From JACVRW01 sp040509755 (lineage in GTDB: Bacteria; Actinomycetota; Thermoleophilia; Solirubrobacterales; Thermoleophilaceae), in contig JBEVKF010000111.1 of NCBI GenBank assembly GCA_040509755.1, forward strand, positions 1 through 51,354: a stretch of 51,354 nt of DNA, read 5' to 3'. The first letter of the stretch is position 1; every line of letters begins with the position of its first letter. The position numbers were made by a program, and so were the translations under genes. This document shows positions 40,862 through 48,933 of the stretch, piece after piece. The notes under the pieces are model-generated. The model did no database searches and was not told the DNA's origin. It saw only the letters and a program-made list of their open reading frames with translations.

Positions 40862-43419
40862 GTGGGTTCCTTGTGGTCGCCCATGGCGGCCGCGTTCAGC
40901 CTCCGAGACATGCGAACGGTGGTGCCCTCGGCTGTAGGTGTCACGTCAACGCTATCCATGAGTGCCTCCATGAGCGAGAGACCGCGGCCGTGGTCGCCCT
41001 TGCGAGGTGGTCGCCAGGCCCCGAAGTCGCGGATCGTCAGCTCGATGGCGCGGGCCTCCAATCTCCCGCTCACCTCGAACGGAATGCCGGTCCCCCCGCC
41101 GGCGTGCTCGATTGCGTTCGTGGCCGCCTCGCCGCATGCGGTCACCACCTCGGCGATCTCATCGGCGGATCCGTGCGCGTGCCGAAGCCAGCGGCGCAAA
41201 AGCGAGCGCATGTCCGACAGCGACTCGGGCTCGGCGGGGAACTCGACTCGGAAGCGGTCCTCCATAGGGACCGTTCGCAGCGTCAGGATCGCGACGTCGT
41301 CGGTGGCGCCTCCCTCGGGGACGAGCTCTCGCAGCAGGTGGTCGCACACCTCCTGGGGATGCGACGGCGCCTCTCGCACGAGCGCCGCGAGCCTGGCCAT
41401 GCCGGCGTCGATGTTCTCGCCCGGCCGCTCGATCAGGCCGTCGGTGTAGAGGACCACGGTGGAGCCCGGCTCCATCTGCACGGTGACCTCCCCGAACTCC
41501 GGGAAGGGCAGCACGCCGAGCGGCACCGAGCTGCCGCCCTCGAGGAAGTGCGGCAGCCGGTCTCCCACCATCAGCAGCGGCGGCACGTGTCCCGCGTTGA
41601 CCCAGCGCACGCGCGCCTCGGCCGGGTCTATGACGACGAACAGGAGCGTGGCCATCTGGCTCTCGTCCGCCTCCGCCCAAAGCAGCCGATTGAGCTGCCC
41701 GACCACGCGCGCGGGGGGATGGCCCTCGAGCGCATAGGCGCGCAACGCGCTGCGCAGCCGTCCCACCATCGAGGCAGCCGCGAGCCCCTTGCCTGCGACG
41801 TCGCCCATCACGAGGCCGACCCCGCCCCCGGGTACCGAAAGGACGTCGTACCAGTCGCCACCCACCTCGGCCTCGGCCGCCGCGGGCCGGTAGCGCGCGG
41901 CGACCTCGAGGCCGGGCAGCTGCGGGAGGCGATCCGGCAGCAGGCTGCGCTGCAGCGTCTCGGCGATGCGGTGCTCGCGCTCGTAGACCCGTGCGTGGTC
42001 GATCGCGAGGCCCACCCGATCGGCGGCCAGGCGCAGCAGGTTGAGGTCGTCTTGAGTGAAGTGTCCAGCCGCCGAGGCGCCCACGAGCAAAACGCCGGTC
42101 ACCTCGCCCTCGGCCATCAGCGGCACGCCGATCAGCGAGCCCACCTCGAGGTCGCTCAGCTCCGGGTAGGGGAGCTCGCCCGGCGGCGGGTCGTGGGCGA
42201 GCAACGGCGCTCGCTCCTGCGCCACGCGCCCGGCGAAGCCATCGCCGAAGGCGACTGGCTCGCGGCTGCCGCCGTCGGGCGCGCCGCCCGAAGCGGCCTT
42301 GAGGAACAGCCGCTCGCCCTCCTCCGCCAGATAGATCGCCGCGGCGTCGGCGCCGAGCACCCCGCGCACCCGGTTGACGAGGTCCGAGACGATGTCGTCG
42401 AGCGTCCGGTGCGCGAGCGCCGCGTCGACCAGTAGCTGCATGCCGCTGACCATCTCCGCGATCCGCTCGGCCTCGGCTCGCGCGGCCTGCTCGCGCACCA
42501 GCGCCTCGCGCTCGGCCTCCCGGCGCAGGCGATCCGAAACGTCACGCAGGAAGCCGGCCGCGAAGACCTCGCCGCGCGCCGTCACGCGCGAGACCTTCGC
42601 TTCCGCCGGGAAGCGGCTCCCGTCACGGCGCTGGAGCTCGAGATCGAAGATCCGCGTAGCGTCGGGCTCCCCGTCGAGGAGCTCGCGCCTGCGCTCGTCG
42701 TGGCGGTCACGCCACTCGGCCGGGATGATCAGGGCGCGCATGGGCTTGCCGATCGCCTCGGCCGACGGCCAGCCCAACATGCGCTCGGCCGCGGCGTTCC
42801 AGGAGCGGATGATCCCGTCCCGATCGAGCGTGATGAACGCATCCGGGGCGCTGTCGAGCACCAGGCGGGTGCGCGCCTCACTCTGCTTGAGGAGCGCCTC
42901 CCGATCGTCGGACTCGGCGCGGGAGCTGCGCAGGCGGTCGATCATGTGCGAGATCAGCAAGCCCACGATGAGCGGCGTGGCCACCGCGAGCAGCCAGCGG
43001 ATCGCGGGGCTCACCGGGTCCTGGTTGGCAAGCACGACGGCGTAGGCCACGCCGATGTAGGCCATCTGGGCCAGCGCGGCCCGGAGCGAGAAGAAGTAGA
43101 AGGCGTACACCGCCGCCCACGAGTAGAGGACCGGGTAGAGCGTCGACGTGCCGGTGTAGTAGTTGGCGAGCGAGAGCATCGTCGTGCCGGCGGCTATCAG
43201 GAAGTGGAGCTGCCACTCGACGACCCGGTCGGCTTGGAAGTAGATGAGCCCGGCCGTCGCGACCGCGAGACCCGCGAGCACGCAGAGCTGGAGATCTCGG
43301 ACGCCCTGCGGGTGAGGCAGAGCCAGGACCAGCAGCCCCAACCCCGCTCCCGCCGCGAACAGGTACGCCAGCGAGCGCGCCTTGACGCGAGAGTCAAACA
43401 GCTCGGGGAGGTTCGTCAA
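40858..43419 (-). CDS. Membrane sensor with PAS, GAF, SpoIIE phosphatase and HATPase (anti-sigma kinase) domains
   Basis: About 853 residues. Six membrane helices (residues 15-170; LLVLALPHPQGV, MLSLANYYTGTSTLYP), a PAS domain (190-310; APDAFITLDRDGIIRSWNAA), a GAF domain (345-500; GADAAAIYLAEEG, SLIGVPLMAEGEVTGVLLVG), a PP2C/SpoIIE phosphatase (510-720; EVGGDWYDVLSVPG, VMGDVAGKGLAAASMVGRLR, GATDDVAILTLR) and a GHKL kinase domain (725-845; GEAATNAIEHAGGG, DHGRGLSLMEALMDSVDV). This joins RsbU-like phosphatase and RsbW-like kinase in one membrane sensor acting on the overlapping STAS protein. The TTG start at 43419 is chosen because longer frames run into the upstream gene. Confidence 0.9.
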   Translation of the reverse strand: MTNLPELFDSRVKARSLAYLFAAGAGLGLLVLALPHPQGVRDLQLCVLAGLAVATAGLIYFQADRVVEWQLHFLIAAGTTMLSLANYYTGTSTLYPVLYSWAAVYAFYFFSLRAALAQMAYIGVAYAVVLANQDPVSPAIRWLLAVATPLIVGLLISHMIDRLRSSRAESDDREALLKQSEARTRLVLDSAPDAFITLDRDGIIRSWNAAAERMLGWPSAEAIGKPMRALIIPAEWRDRHDERRRELLDGEPDATRIFDLELQRRDGSRFPAEAKVSRVTARGEVFAAGFLRDVSDRLRREAEREALVREQAARAEAERIAEMVSGMQLLVDAALAHRTLDDIVSDLVNRVRGVLGADAAAIYLAEEGERLFLKAASGGAPDGGSREPVAFGDGFAGRVAQERAPLLAHDPPPGELPYPELSDLEVGSLIGVPLMAEGEVTGVLLVGASAAGHFTQDDLNLLRLAADRVGLAIDHARVYEREHRIAETLQRSLLPDRLPQLPGLEVAARYRPAAAEAEVGGDWYDVLSVPGGGVGLVMGDVAGKGLAAASMVGRLRSALRAYALEGHPPARVVGQLNRLLWAEADESQMATLLFVVIDPAEARVRWVNAGHVPPLLMVGDRLPHFLEGGSSVPLGVLPFPEFGEVTVQMEPGSTVVLYTDGLIERPGENIDAGMARLAALVREAPSHPQEVCDHLLRELVPEGGATDDVAILTLRTVPMEDRFRVEFPAEPESLSDMRSLLRRWLRHAHGSADEIAEVVTACGEAATNAIEHAGGGTGIPFEVSGRLEARAIELTIRDFGAWRPPRKGDHGRGLSLMEALMDSVDVTPTAEGTTVRMSRRLNAAAMGDHKEPT

Positions 43420-43432
43420 CCGGCCTAAAAGC

Positions 43433-43726
43433 TTACGAGTCGAGCCCGCTGCCGCGTGCGGATAGCCGCGCAAGCGCCTCGTGGCACTCGACGACGCGGC
43501 GCTTGACGGGGTCCTCGTCGGCGCGATCGTGAACCAGATCCCAGGTCTTGTCGGCCACATCGCGGGCGGTCTGGGGCGTGGCCCGGGAGCAGAGCATGTC
43601 CACGAGCTTGAGCTCAAAGGCCTCGATCTGCTCGGCCGGCTCGCCGGGGGCCATCCGCGGCAACGGGTCGTCGGTCCCCTGCCGCCACATCTGGGTCGCC
43701 ATCACCAGGCGATTGCGCAACTCCAT
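43433..43726 (-). CDS. Small hypothetical helical protein
   Basis: About 97 residues from MELRNRLVMATQMWRQGTDD; mostly alpha-helical and soluble, with a central segment QIEAFELKLVDMLCSRATPQ and TARDVADKTWDLVHDRADED. No recognised family and no membrane segment. The longer frame to 43903 would be antisense to the M23 peptidase and has a low-complexity start, so the ATG at 43726 (or GTG 43735) is preferred. It ends 14 bases before the multidomain sensor on the same strand and may be cotranscribed with it as a small accessory protein. Confidence 0.65.
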   Translation of the reverse strand: MELRNRLVMATQMWRQGTDDPLPRMAPGEPAEQIEAFELKLVDMLCSRATPQTARDVADKTWDLVHDRADEDPVKRRVVECHEALARLSARGSGLDS

Positions 43727-43794
43727 CTGGTCCACGATTGCGGGCAGGCTACCCGCCGTCGCTGAACTTGACGAGGCCGCCGAGGACGCCGCGT

Positions 43795-44352
43795 CTAGCG
43801 AGCCCGGCCCGCGAGGAGCTTCAGCTCGGGCAGCGGGTCGATCGGCTTGCCCGTCGTCCCCCTCCCCGTGCGCATCTCCAGGTGCAGGTGGTCCCCCCAG
43901 CACGAGCCCGTGCAGCCGACGGCCCCCACGCGCTGGCCGGCGCCGACCTCGTCCCCCTCCCTCAAGCGCGTGGGCGAACGCATGTGGAGGTACACCATCG
44001 TGAGTCGCGTCTGCGGGCTCCAGAGCGCGATGTAGTTGCCGCGGCCGCCGTCGTCGCCCGTCTCGACCACCGTCCCCGATCGCATGGCCACTAGGGGGGT
44101 GCCGGCCTTCGCAAATACGTCCTGGCCCTCGTGGCGGCGTCCGCCGCGCCAGGCGCCAAAGCGCGCGTCGGGCTCGCCGAAGTCCACGAGCCCGCGCACC
44201 GGGAACCAGTCGATCGGGGCCGGGGGCTCCACCTCGATCGCCTCCGCGGTTTCGGTGATCGACTCGAATATCGAGGCGAGCTCGGGAGCGGCGCGAGCCG
44301 GGGCGGCGATGGCAAGTGTGAGCACCGACGCCGCCAGAAGGACGCGGAGCAT
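43795..44352 (-). CDS. Secreted M23 family metallopeptidase
   Basis: A 185-residue LytM-type endopeptidase fold acting on peptidoglycan cross-bridges. The signal peptide VLLAASVLTLAIAAPARA is cleaved near residue 21. The M23 metal ligands are visible in GRRHEGQDVFAKAGTPLVAM (H-x3-D, near residue 73) and GDHLHLEMRTGRG (H-x-H, near residue 155); LTMVYLHMRSPTRLREGD supplies the expected catalytic His region. The ligand set is complete, so an active enzyme is likely. Divergent from the PhzF-like gene with only 22 bases between starts. Confidence 0.92.
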   Translation of the reverse strand: MLRVLLAASVLTLAIAAPARAAPELASIFESITETAEAIEVEPPAPIDWFPVRGLVDFGEPDARFGAWRGGRRHEGQDVFAKAGTPLVAMRSGTVVETGDDGGRGNYIALWSPQTRLTMVYLHMRSPTRLREGDEVGAGQRVGAVGCTGSCWGDHLHLEMRTGRGTTGKPIDPLPELKLLAGRAR

Positions 44353-44374
44353 CCGGACACCCTACTTTTCGGAC

Positions 44375-45055
44375 ATGTCACGTTTCCATCTCCTGCGCGT
44401 GTTCTGCGGCGACGACGGCTCCGGCGGCAACCCGCTCGCGGTATTTCTGCATGGCGAGGACGTGCCTACCGAGGCCCGTCAGCGCGTGGCCGCCGACCTC
44501 GGCCTGAGCGAGACCGTCTTCGTGGACGACGCCGCGCGCGGCGAGATCCGGATCTTCACCCCCGCCGTCGAGCTCGAGTTCGCCGGCCACCCCGCCGTCG
44601 GGACCTCGTGGCTGCTGGCCGAGGAGCGCTCACCGGTGGAGACCCTGCGCCTGCTCGCGGGAGACGTGGCCGTGCGCTACGAGCGCGGCAACGCCTTCGT
44701 CGCCGGGCGGCCCGAATGGCCGCCGCATTACGACTGGGTGCAGCTCGGCTCGCCCGAAGAGGTCGACGCGCTGGCCGGCCCGCCCGACGGCCACGACCTG
44801 GCGGGCGTCTGGGCGTGGATCAACGAGACGGAGGGCATCGTGCGCTCGCGCGTGTTCCCCGTGCGGCTCGGAATCGCCGAGGACGAGGCCACCGGGTCCG
44901 CGGCCGTGCGATTGGGCGGGCTCCTGGGAAGGCCGCTCGACATCCGCCAGGGCAAGGCCTCGCGCATGTTGGTGCGGCCGGTCGGCGGCGGCTACGTCGA
45001 GGTCGGGGGGCGCACGGTGCTCGACGACCTGCGCGAGTACGCGTCAGATTTCTAG
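44375..45055 (+). CDS. PhzF family isomerase/epimerase-like protein, short
   Basis: A 226-residue member of the PhzF/diaminopimelate-epimerase fold. The N-terminal half has GSGGNPLAVFLHGEDVPTEA and the catalytic Glu in LGLSETVFVDDAARGEI near residue 48, with IFTPAVELEFAGHPAVGTSW following. The C-terminal half has AEDEATGSAAVRLGGLLG near residue 170. At 226 residues it is shorter than the usual 260-300, mainly in the linker between the two halves. Most PhzF-like proteins have no known substrate; phenazine synthesis is not implied. It ends just before the convergent aldo/keto reductase. Confidence 0.88.
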   Translation: MSRFHLLRVFCGDDGSGGNPLAVFLHGEDVPTEARQRVAADLGLSETVFVDDAARGEIRIFTPAVELEFAGHPAVGTSWLLAEERSPVETLRLLAGDVAVRYERGNAFVAGRPEWPPHYDWVQLGSPEEVDALAGPPDGHDLAGVWAWINETEGIVRSRVFPVRLGIAEDEATGSAAVRLGGLLGRPLDIRQGKASRMLVRPVGGGYVEVGGRTVLDDLREYASDF

Positions 45056-45064
45056 CCCGGCGCT

Positions 45065-46033
45065 CTACTCGTAGAAGTTGCGCACCCAGCGGTGGGCATG
45101 CAACTGCTCGCGCCGGCCGTCCGGAAGCCCGCGCCCGTCCGACACGGCGACGTTGCGCTGGACGTTGCGCTCCGAGCGCATCCCGGGGATGACCGTCGAC
45201 ACGGCGGGCTCGCTGAGCACGAAGCGCAGCGCGGCCTCGGGCACCTCGTCCACGGCTATGCCGAGGTCGGCCGCGATCGCCTGAACTCGTTCGTAGACCT
45301 CGCGCGGGCGGTCGCCGCGGAAGTAGTGGGAGCGGTGGTCGTCATCGGCGAACTCGCTCTCCGGGCGCACGGTCCCGGTCAGGCCGCCCTCGTCGAGCGG
45401 AACCCGCGCGATCACACCGACGTTGCGCTCGCGGCAGGCGGGAAACAGCTCGTCCTCGGGCGACTGGTCGAACGCGTTGTAGATCACCTGCACCGTGTCG
45501 ACCATTCCGGTGGCGATCAGCTTGAGCGAGTTGGCCGGCTGGTGATCGTTGATCGAGATGCCGAAGAAGCGGATCTTGCCGGACGAGCGGAGCTCCTCGA
45601 CCGCCTCCCTCCAGTCGCCGCGGTCGGTCCAATCGTCGTTCCAGACGTGCAGCTGGAGGAGGTCGATGGCCTCCAGGCCGAGGTTGCGCAGGCTCTGTTC
45701 GGCGCACTCGCGCACGTGAGCGCCGGGGAAGACTTCGTCGACCGTCGCCTCGGCCGGAGCGGGCCAGATGCCGTTCTTCGGCGGCACCTTCGTGGCCACG
45801 TAGACGCGCTCCGAGCGCCCGCGCACCACCTCGCCGACGATGCGCTCGCTGCGCCCCGCGCCATAGGCGAGAGCTGTGTCGACGAAGCTGACGCCGAGAT
45901 CGATCGCCCGGTTGAGCGCGGCAACCGACTCGTCGTCGTCCGCGCCGCCCCACTGCGAGCCGCCGATGCCCCAGGCGCCGTAGCCGATCTCCGACACCTC
46001 GATGCCGGTCCTGCCGAGCTTGCGGGTCTGCAC
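45065..46033 (-). CDS. Aldo/keto reductase
   Basis: A 322-residue NADPH-dependent reductase with the TIM-barrel family's landmarks. GYGAWGIGGSQWGGADDDES near residue 18, catalytic Asp-Tyr in SFVDTALAYGAGRSERIVGE near residue 50, Lys in VYVATKVPP near residue 82, and the His position in LLQLHVWNDDWT near residue 125 complete the tetrad. The C-terminal cofactor loop is VLSEPAVSTVIPGMRSERNV. It resembles the YgdS/aldehyde-reductase group rather than sugar reductases. The VOC-family gene ends one base before its start codon, so they are cotranscribed. Confidence 0.93.
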   Translation of the reverse strand: MQTRKLGRTGIEVSEIGYGAWGIGGSQWGGADDDESVAALNRAIDLGVSFVDTALAYGAGRSERIVGEVVRGRSERVYVATKVPPKNGIWPAPAEATVDEVFPGAHVRECAEQSLRNLGLEAIDLLQLHVWNDDWTDRGDWREAVEELRSSGKIRFFGISINDHQPANSLKLIATGMVDTVQVIYNAFDQSPEDELFPACRERNVGVIARVPLDEGGLTGTVRPESEFADDDHRSHYFRGDRPREVYERVQAIAADLGIAVDEVPEAALRFVLSEPAVSTVIPGMRSERNVQRNVAVSDGRGLPDGRREQLHAHRWVRNFYE

Positions 46034-46034
46034 G

Positions 46035-46676
46035 TCAGATTGCTCCTGGTCCGGGGGTCATTAAGGCGACGGCCGGCCCGAGCCGTGCCGCGCGGCCGAG
46101 CGTCGCGATGCTGCGACCCGGCTGCACCGCGGCGCGCGGCTCTGAGAGCAGATCGCCGAGCACCGCCGCCGTCTCGTCGAGGTTATCCACGAGGAAGGAG
46201 ATTCCCCAGAGCCTGGCCGGGCCATGCGGATCGGACGCGACCTTCGCTCCGGCCGGAGCCTGAACGACCTCGACGATCACCTCGCCCAGCCGAAAGAACG
46301 CCTGCCGGGTGGAGCCACCCGGAGTCGGCCCCTCGCGCAGACGGCGAAAGTCAAAGCCGGCCGCGCGCAGAATGGCGACCGTGCGATCGAGCTTCGGGCT
46401 CAGGATCACCACGTGGTCGATCGCCACCACGCCGTTGGGGTGCGTCGCGCCGCTCGCCGGCTCGCGCTGCGACGCGGTTGTGTCGAGGCCGTCGAGCTCT
46501 AGTGAGCCGGGCCCGCGCACAGACCACGAGACGATGCCGCGGCTCGGGCCCTCGCCCAGGAGCCGCAGCCGTACCGACCCCACCTCGCAGACGTCGCGGG
46601 CCACGTCGAATCCCGCCGCGCGCCAGGCGCCGGGCTCTGCGGCCACCTGAATCTCGTCGATGGTGCGCCCGGTCAT
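46035..46676 (-). CDS. VOC/glyoxalase-fold protein
   Basis: A 213-residue protein with vicinal-oxygen-chelate fold features. The central unit starts AIDHVVILSPKLDRTVAILR near residue 83, followed by FFRLGEVIVEVVQAPAGAKV and a second unit LWGISFLVDNLDETAAVLGD near residue 160. The first 80 residues look like a degenerate half-module. The expected metal ligands are only partly visible (His in IDHVV, Glu in VIVEVV), so catalysis is uncertain. It precedes the aldo/keto reductase with almost no gap, hinting at a joint small-molecule detoxification role. Confidence 0.84.
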   Translation of the reverse strand: MTGRTIDEIQVAAEPGAWRAAGFDVARDVCEVGSVRLRLLGEGPSRGIVSWSVRGPGSLELDGLDTTASQREPASGATHPNGVVAIDHVVILSPKLDRTVAILRAAGFDFRRLREGPTPGGSTRQAFFRLGEVIVEVVQAPAGAKVASDPHGPARLWGISFLVDNLDETAAVLGDLLSEPRAAVQPGRSIATLGRAARLGPAVALMTPGPGAI

Positions 46677-46689
46677 GGCGGGCGGGAAG

Positions 46690-48162
46690 CTAGCGGCCGG
46701 CTGCCTTGTCCTTTGGCCCGGGGCCCGGGGGCGGCGCGACCGCTGCCGGTGTTTCCACCGGTACGGTTTTCATGGCCTTTGGCGGGGCGGCTTGGGACTC
46801 GGCCGGCTTGGGCGTCGGTGGCCCGCGCCTCACGGGAGTGGCGGCAGGCGGCGCCACCCTGCCGCGGGCGGTCCCATTGCTCGGCCCCTGGCTTTTCCCA
46901 TTGCTCGGCCCTGGGCTGCCCGGCTTTTCTTGTCGGGTCTTGTGTGGCTTGTGTGCCTCGGACCTGCCGGCCGGCGCCCCGTCACTCTTGTTCGGCGGGT
47001 GCCCTTGTGCCCCCATACTCCCGCGGCCGCCCGTGTCCTCGCGTCTGGCAGGCCCCTGCAGCACGACCTTCGGGGCGCGCGTACCGATCACCCGCGACGC
47101 CGGATCGCCTCCCGGACTCCGCTCGACCCGGACGGGTGCGCCGGCCTCGCCCGGCGCGGCGTGCGATTGGTTCGGCTTTGCCGGGGCCGTTCGCTTCTGA
47201 GCGTTGTCGTCGCGAACCGAGTCCACGAGCGCCGGCGTGGCAACCGCACCCCCGCCCGCCAGCACCGCCACGATGGCCACCTTGGTCAGCGTCGCGCTGC
47301 CGAATCCGCCGCCAACCGAGGTGAGGCCAACCCCGGTCGCGGCCGCGGCCGAGCCGCCACCGATCCCGATCGCTCCGAAGACACTCGATTTGAGCCCCAG
47401 CGAAGGCGCCACCGGCAGCGCAACGGCAAGCAGGCTCCGCTGGTGCTTCACCTGCTCGCGGTAGGCGCTGCAGGCTGAGCACTCGCGCAGGTGCAGGCGT
47501 AGCTCGTTTCTCCGCAGCGACCCGCCGCGCAGGTTGGCCAATTGCTCCTGGATCTCGGTGCAGGAGATGTCACGTGCCTTGCGCCGCTGAATGAGGCTGT
47601 TACGGGCGCGGAACACGAGCGCCTTCACGCGCGGGACCTCACAGCCGAGCACCCCGGCGATCTCCGCGTGCGAGAGATTGCCCAGCTCGGCGAGCAGCAG
47701 CGCGGCTCGCTGCTCTTGTGGCACCTCGCCGAGATCGGCGAGCAGTTGGCGCAGCTCGTCGCGCTGCTCGACCTGCTCGCTGAGGGTCTCCGTGGCGCGC
47801 TCGACATTGTCCGTCGGCTGCTCGCGCCTGGCCCGCAGCATGTTGAGGCAGCGGTTTCGTGCGATTGCGAACAGCCACGGCTTGAGCATGGTCTCCCGCT
47901 CGGGGGTGCGCACGAGATCGTGGTAGGCGGAGGCGAAGGTCTGCTGCACCGCGTCCTCGGCCTCCACGAGCGATCCGAGCATGTGCCGGCAGAACCCCAG
48001 GATGGCCGGCGAATGGCGTTCGAAGGCGACCGCGAAAGCAGCTTCGCTGCCACGCCGGATCTGCTCGACGAGGCGATCGTCGTTCGCCAGCGCGAGCAAA
48101 CGCCGCGACTCGATGGGTCGGGCGAGTCGTGCGGTTGCCGGAACCGAGGCGGCGGCGCGCAT
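46690..48162 (-). CDS. ECF sigma factor fused to zinc anti-sigma motif, membrane helix and Pro-rich tail
   Basis: A 490-residue fusion. Residues 30-110 are sigma-70 region 2 (AEDAVQQTFASAYHDLVR, KPWLFAIARNRCLNMLRARR) and 140-195 are region 4 (VPQEQRAALLLAELGNLSHA, EIAGVLGCEVPRVKALVF). A zinc anti-sigma-like motif H224-x3-C228-x2-C231 (LRLHLRECSACSAYREQ) follows, then a helix about 292-313 (LTKVAIVAVLAGGGAVATPA) and a Pro/Lys/Ala-rich tail of about 175 residues, probably outside the cell. A sigma factor built onto its own membrane-bound inhibitor would need proteolysis or a signal to act. It is divergent from a secreted Cys-repeat protein that could be its target. Confidence 0.9.
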   Translation of the reverse strand: MRAAASVPATARLARPIESRRLLALANDDRLVEQIRRGSEAAFAVAFERHSPAILGFCRHMLGSLVEAEDAVQQTFASAYHDLVRTPERETMLKPWLFAIARNRCLNMLRARREQPTDNVERATETLSEQVEQRDELRQLLADLGEVPQEQRAALLLAELGNLSHAEIAGVLGCEVPRVKALVFRARNSLIQRRKARDISCTEIQEQLANLRGGSLRRNELRLHLRECSACSAYREQVKHQRSLLAVALPVAPSLGLKSSVFGAIGIGGGSAAAATGVGLTSVGGGFGSATLTKVAIVAVLAGGGAVATPALVDSVRDDNAQKRTAPAKPNQSHAAPGEAGAPVRVERSPGGDPASRVIGTRAPKVVLQGPARREDTGGRGSMGAQGHPPNKSDGAPAGRSEAHKPHKTRQEKPGSPGPSNGKSQGPSNGTARGRVAPPAATPVRRGPPTPKPAESQAAPPKAMKTVPVETPAAVAPPPGPGPKDKAAGR

Positions 48163-48228
48163 CGTCTCGAGTTCCTACCCGTCCGTGCGGCCGTTAACGC
48201 AGCTTGCATACATCGTTAGAACCCCGTC

Positions 48229-48246
48229 GGTTCGAAGAGGTTCGAA
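48229..48246. promoter_or_regulatory. Tandem GGTTCGAA sites between sigma factor and secreted repeat protein
   Basis: GGTTCGAA occurs twice, at 48229-48236 and 48239-48246, exactly 10 bases (one helical turn) apart. A third half-site lies in CCCGAACCTT (48254-48263), and AGGTTCG/CGAACCT forms a 7-base dyad. In the 127-base divergent spacer this looks like a binding site for a regulator or an overlapping promoter. Sequence pattern seen; role inferred. Confidence 0.4.
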
Positions 48247-48289
48247 CGTAACTCCCGAACCTTCGCGCTCGTCATGCGTTTCAACGGTT

Positions 48290-48832
48290 GTGAACAAGAT
48301 AATGATAATTCTCGGAGCCGCCGCGATGCTGGCCCTGCCGGCGGCGGCGACGGCCAAGCCGACGGATAAGGACAAGCGCGCCGCCAAGCAGCAGTGCAAG
48401 GCGGAGCGTGGCAAGTCGAGCGCCACACGCGAAGCCTTCAAATCGAAGTACGACAACTTCGGCCGCTGTGTGCGCCGAAAGGCCGCGGAGGAGGAGAGCG
48501 AGACCGAGGCTGCCCACAAGAACGCGGCCAAGGAATGCAAGGCCGAAAGGACGGCAGACCCGGCCGCCTTCGCCCAGACGTACGGCACCAACGCGAACAC
48601 GGACAACGCCTACGGCAAATGTGTCTCCTCCAAGGCGAAGGCCAAGAAGAGCGAGATGGACGCCGAGGATGACGCCGACGCGGAAGATTTCAAGAGCGCC
48701 GCGCACGCCTGCGCCGCGGAACGGGGGCAGATGGGCCGGCTCGCGTTTGCCGGAAAGTACGGCACGAACGCCGATGAGAGCAACGCCTTCGGCAAATGCG
48801 TGTCAGGCAAGAACCAGGAGCCGCGCCCGTAG
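48290..48832 (+). CDS. Secreted protein with three Cys-containing repeats
   Basis: A 180-residue exported protein. The signal peptide IMIILGAAAMLALPAAATA is cleaved near residue 22. The mature part has three related units of about 40-50 residues, each with C-K/A-A-E-R near the start and F-G-K/R-C-V near the end: QQCKAERGKSSATREAF to DNFGRCVRRK; KECKAERTADPAAFAQTYG to NAYGKCVSSK; HACAAERGQMGRLAFAGKYG to NAFGKCVSGK. Units are joined by charged, helix-rich linkers (SEMDAEDDADAEDF). Two Cys per unit suggests one disulfide each. It is divergent from the membrane-type sigma factor, which may control it. Function unknown. Confidence 0.84.
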   Translation: MNKIMIILGAAAMLALPAAATAKPTDKDKRAAKQQCKAERGKSSATREAFKSKYDNFGRCVRRKAAEEESETEAAHKNAAKECKAERTADPAAFAQTYGTNANTDNAYGKCVSSKAKAKKSEMDAEDDADAEDFKSAAHACAAERGQMGRLAFAGKYGTNADESNAFGKCVSGKNQEPRP

Positions 48833-48848
48833 GGGGGTTTGGAAACGT

Positions 48849-48907
48849 GACGGCGCACGGATGCGCCATCACAGGGCTGGGCGAAGGGCTCCCTCGGGGG
48901 CCCTTCG
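48849..48907 (+). terminator. Two hairpins after the secreted repeat gene
   Basis: The first, GGCGCA-CGGA-TGCGCC (48852-48867), extends by two pairs past one mismatch. The second, CGAAGGGC (48882-48889) with GCCCTTCG (48900-48907), has an 8-bp stem and a 10-base loop. They lie between two convergent genes and probably end transcription from both sides. No T-run follows. Confidence 0.6.
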
Positions 48908-48933
48908 TCGTATACGAGCGTTACCGACGAGCG

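Noticed and set aside
46690..47600. Plus-strand Pro/Arg-rich frames opposite the sigma-factor tail
   Set aside because: They mirror the low-complexity tail of the sigma fusion and have no independent features.
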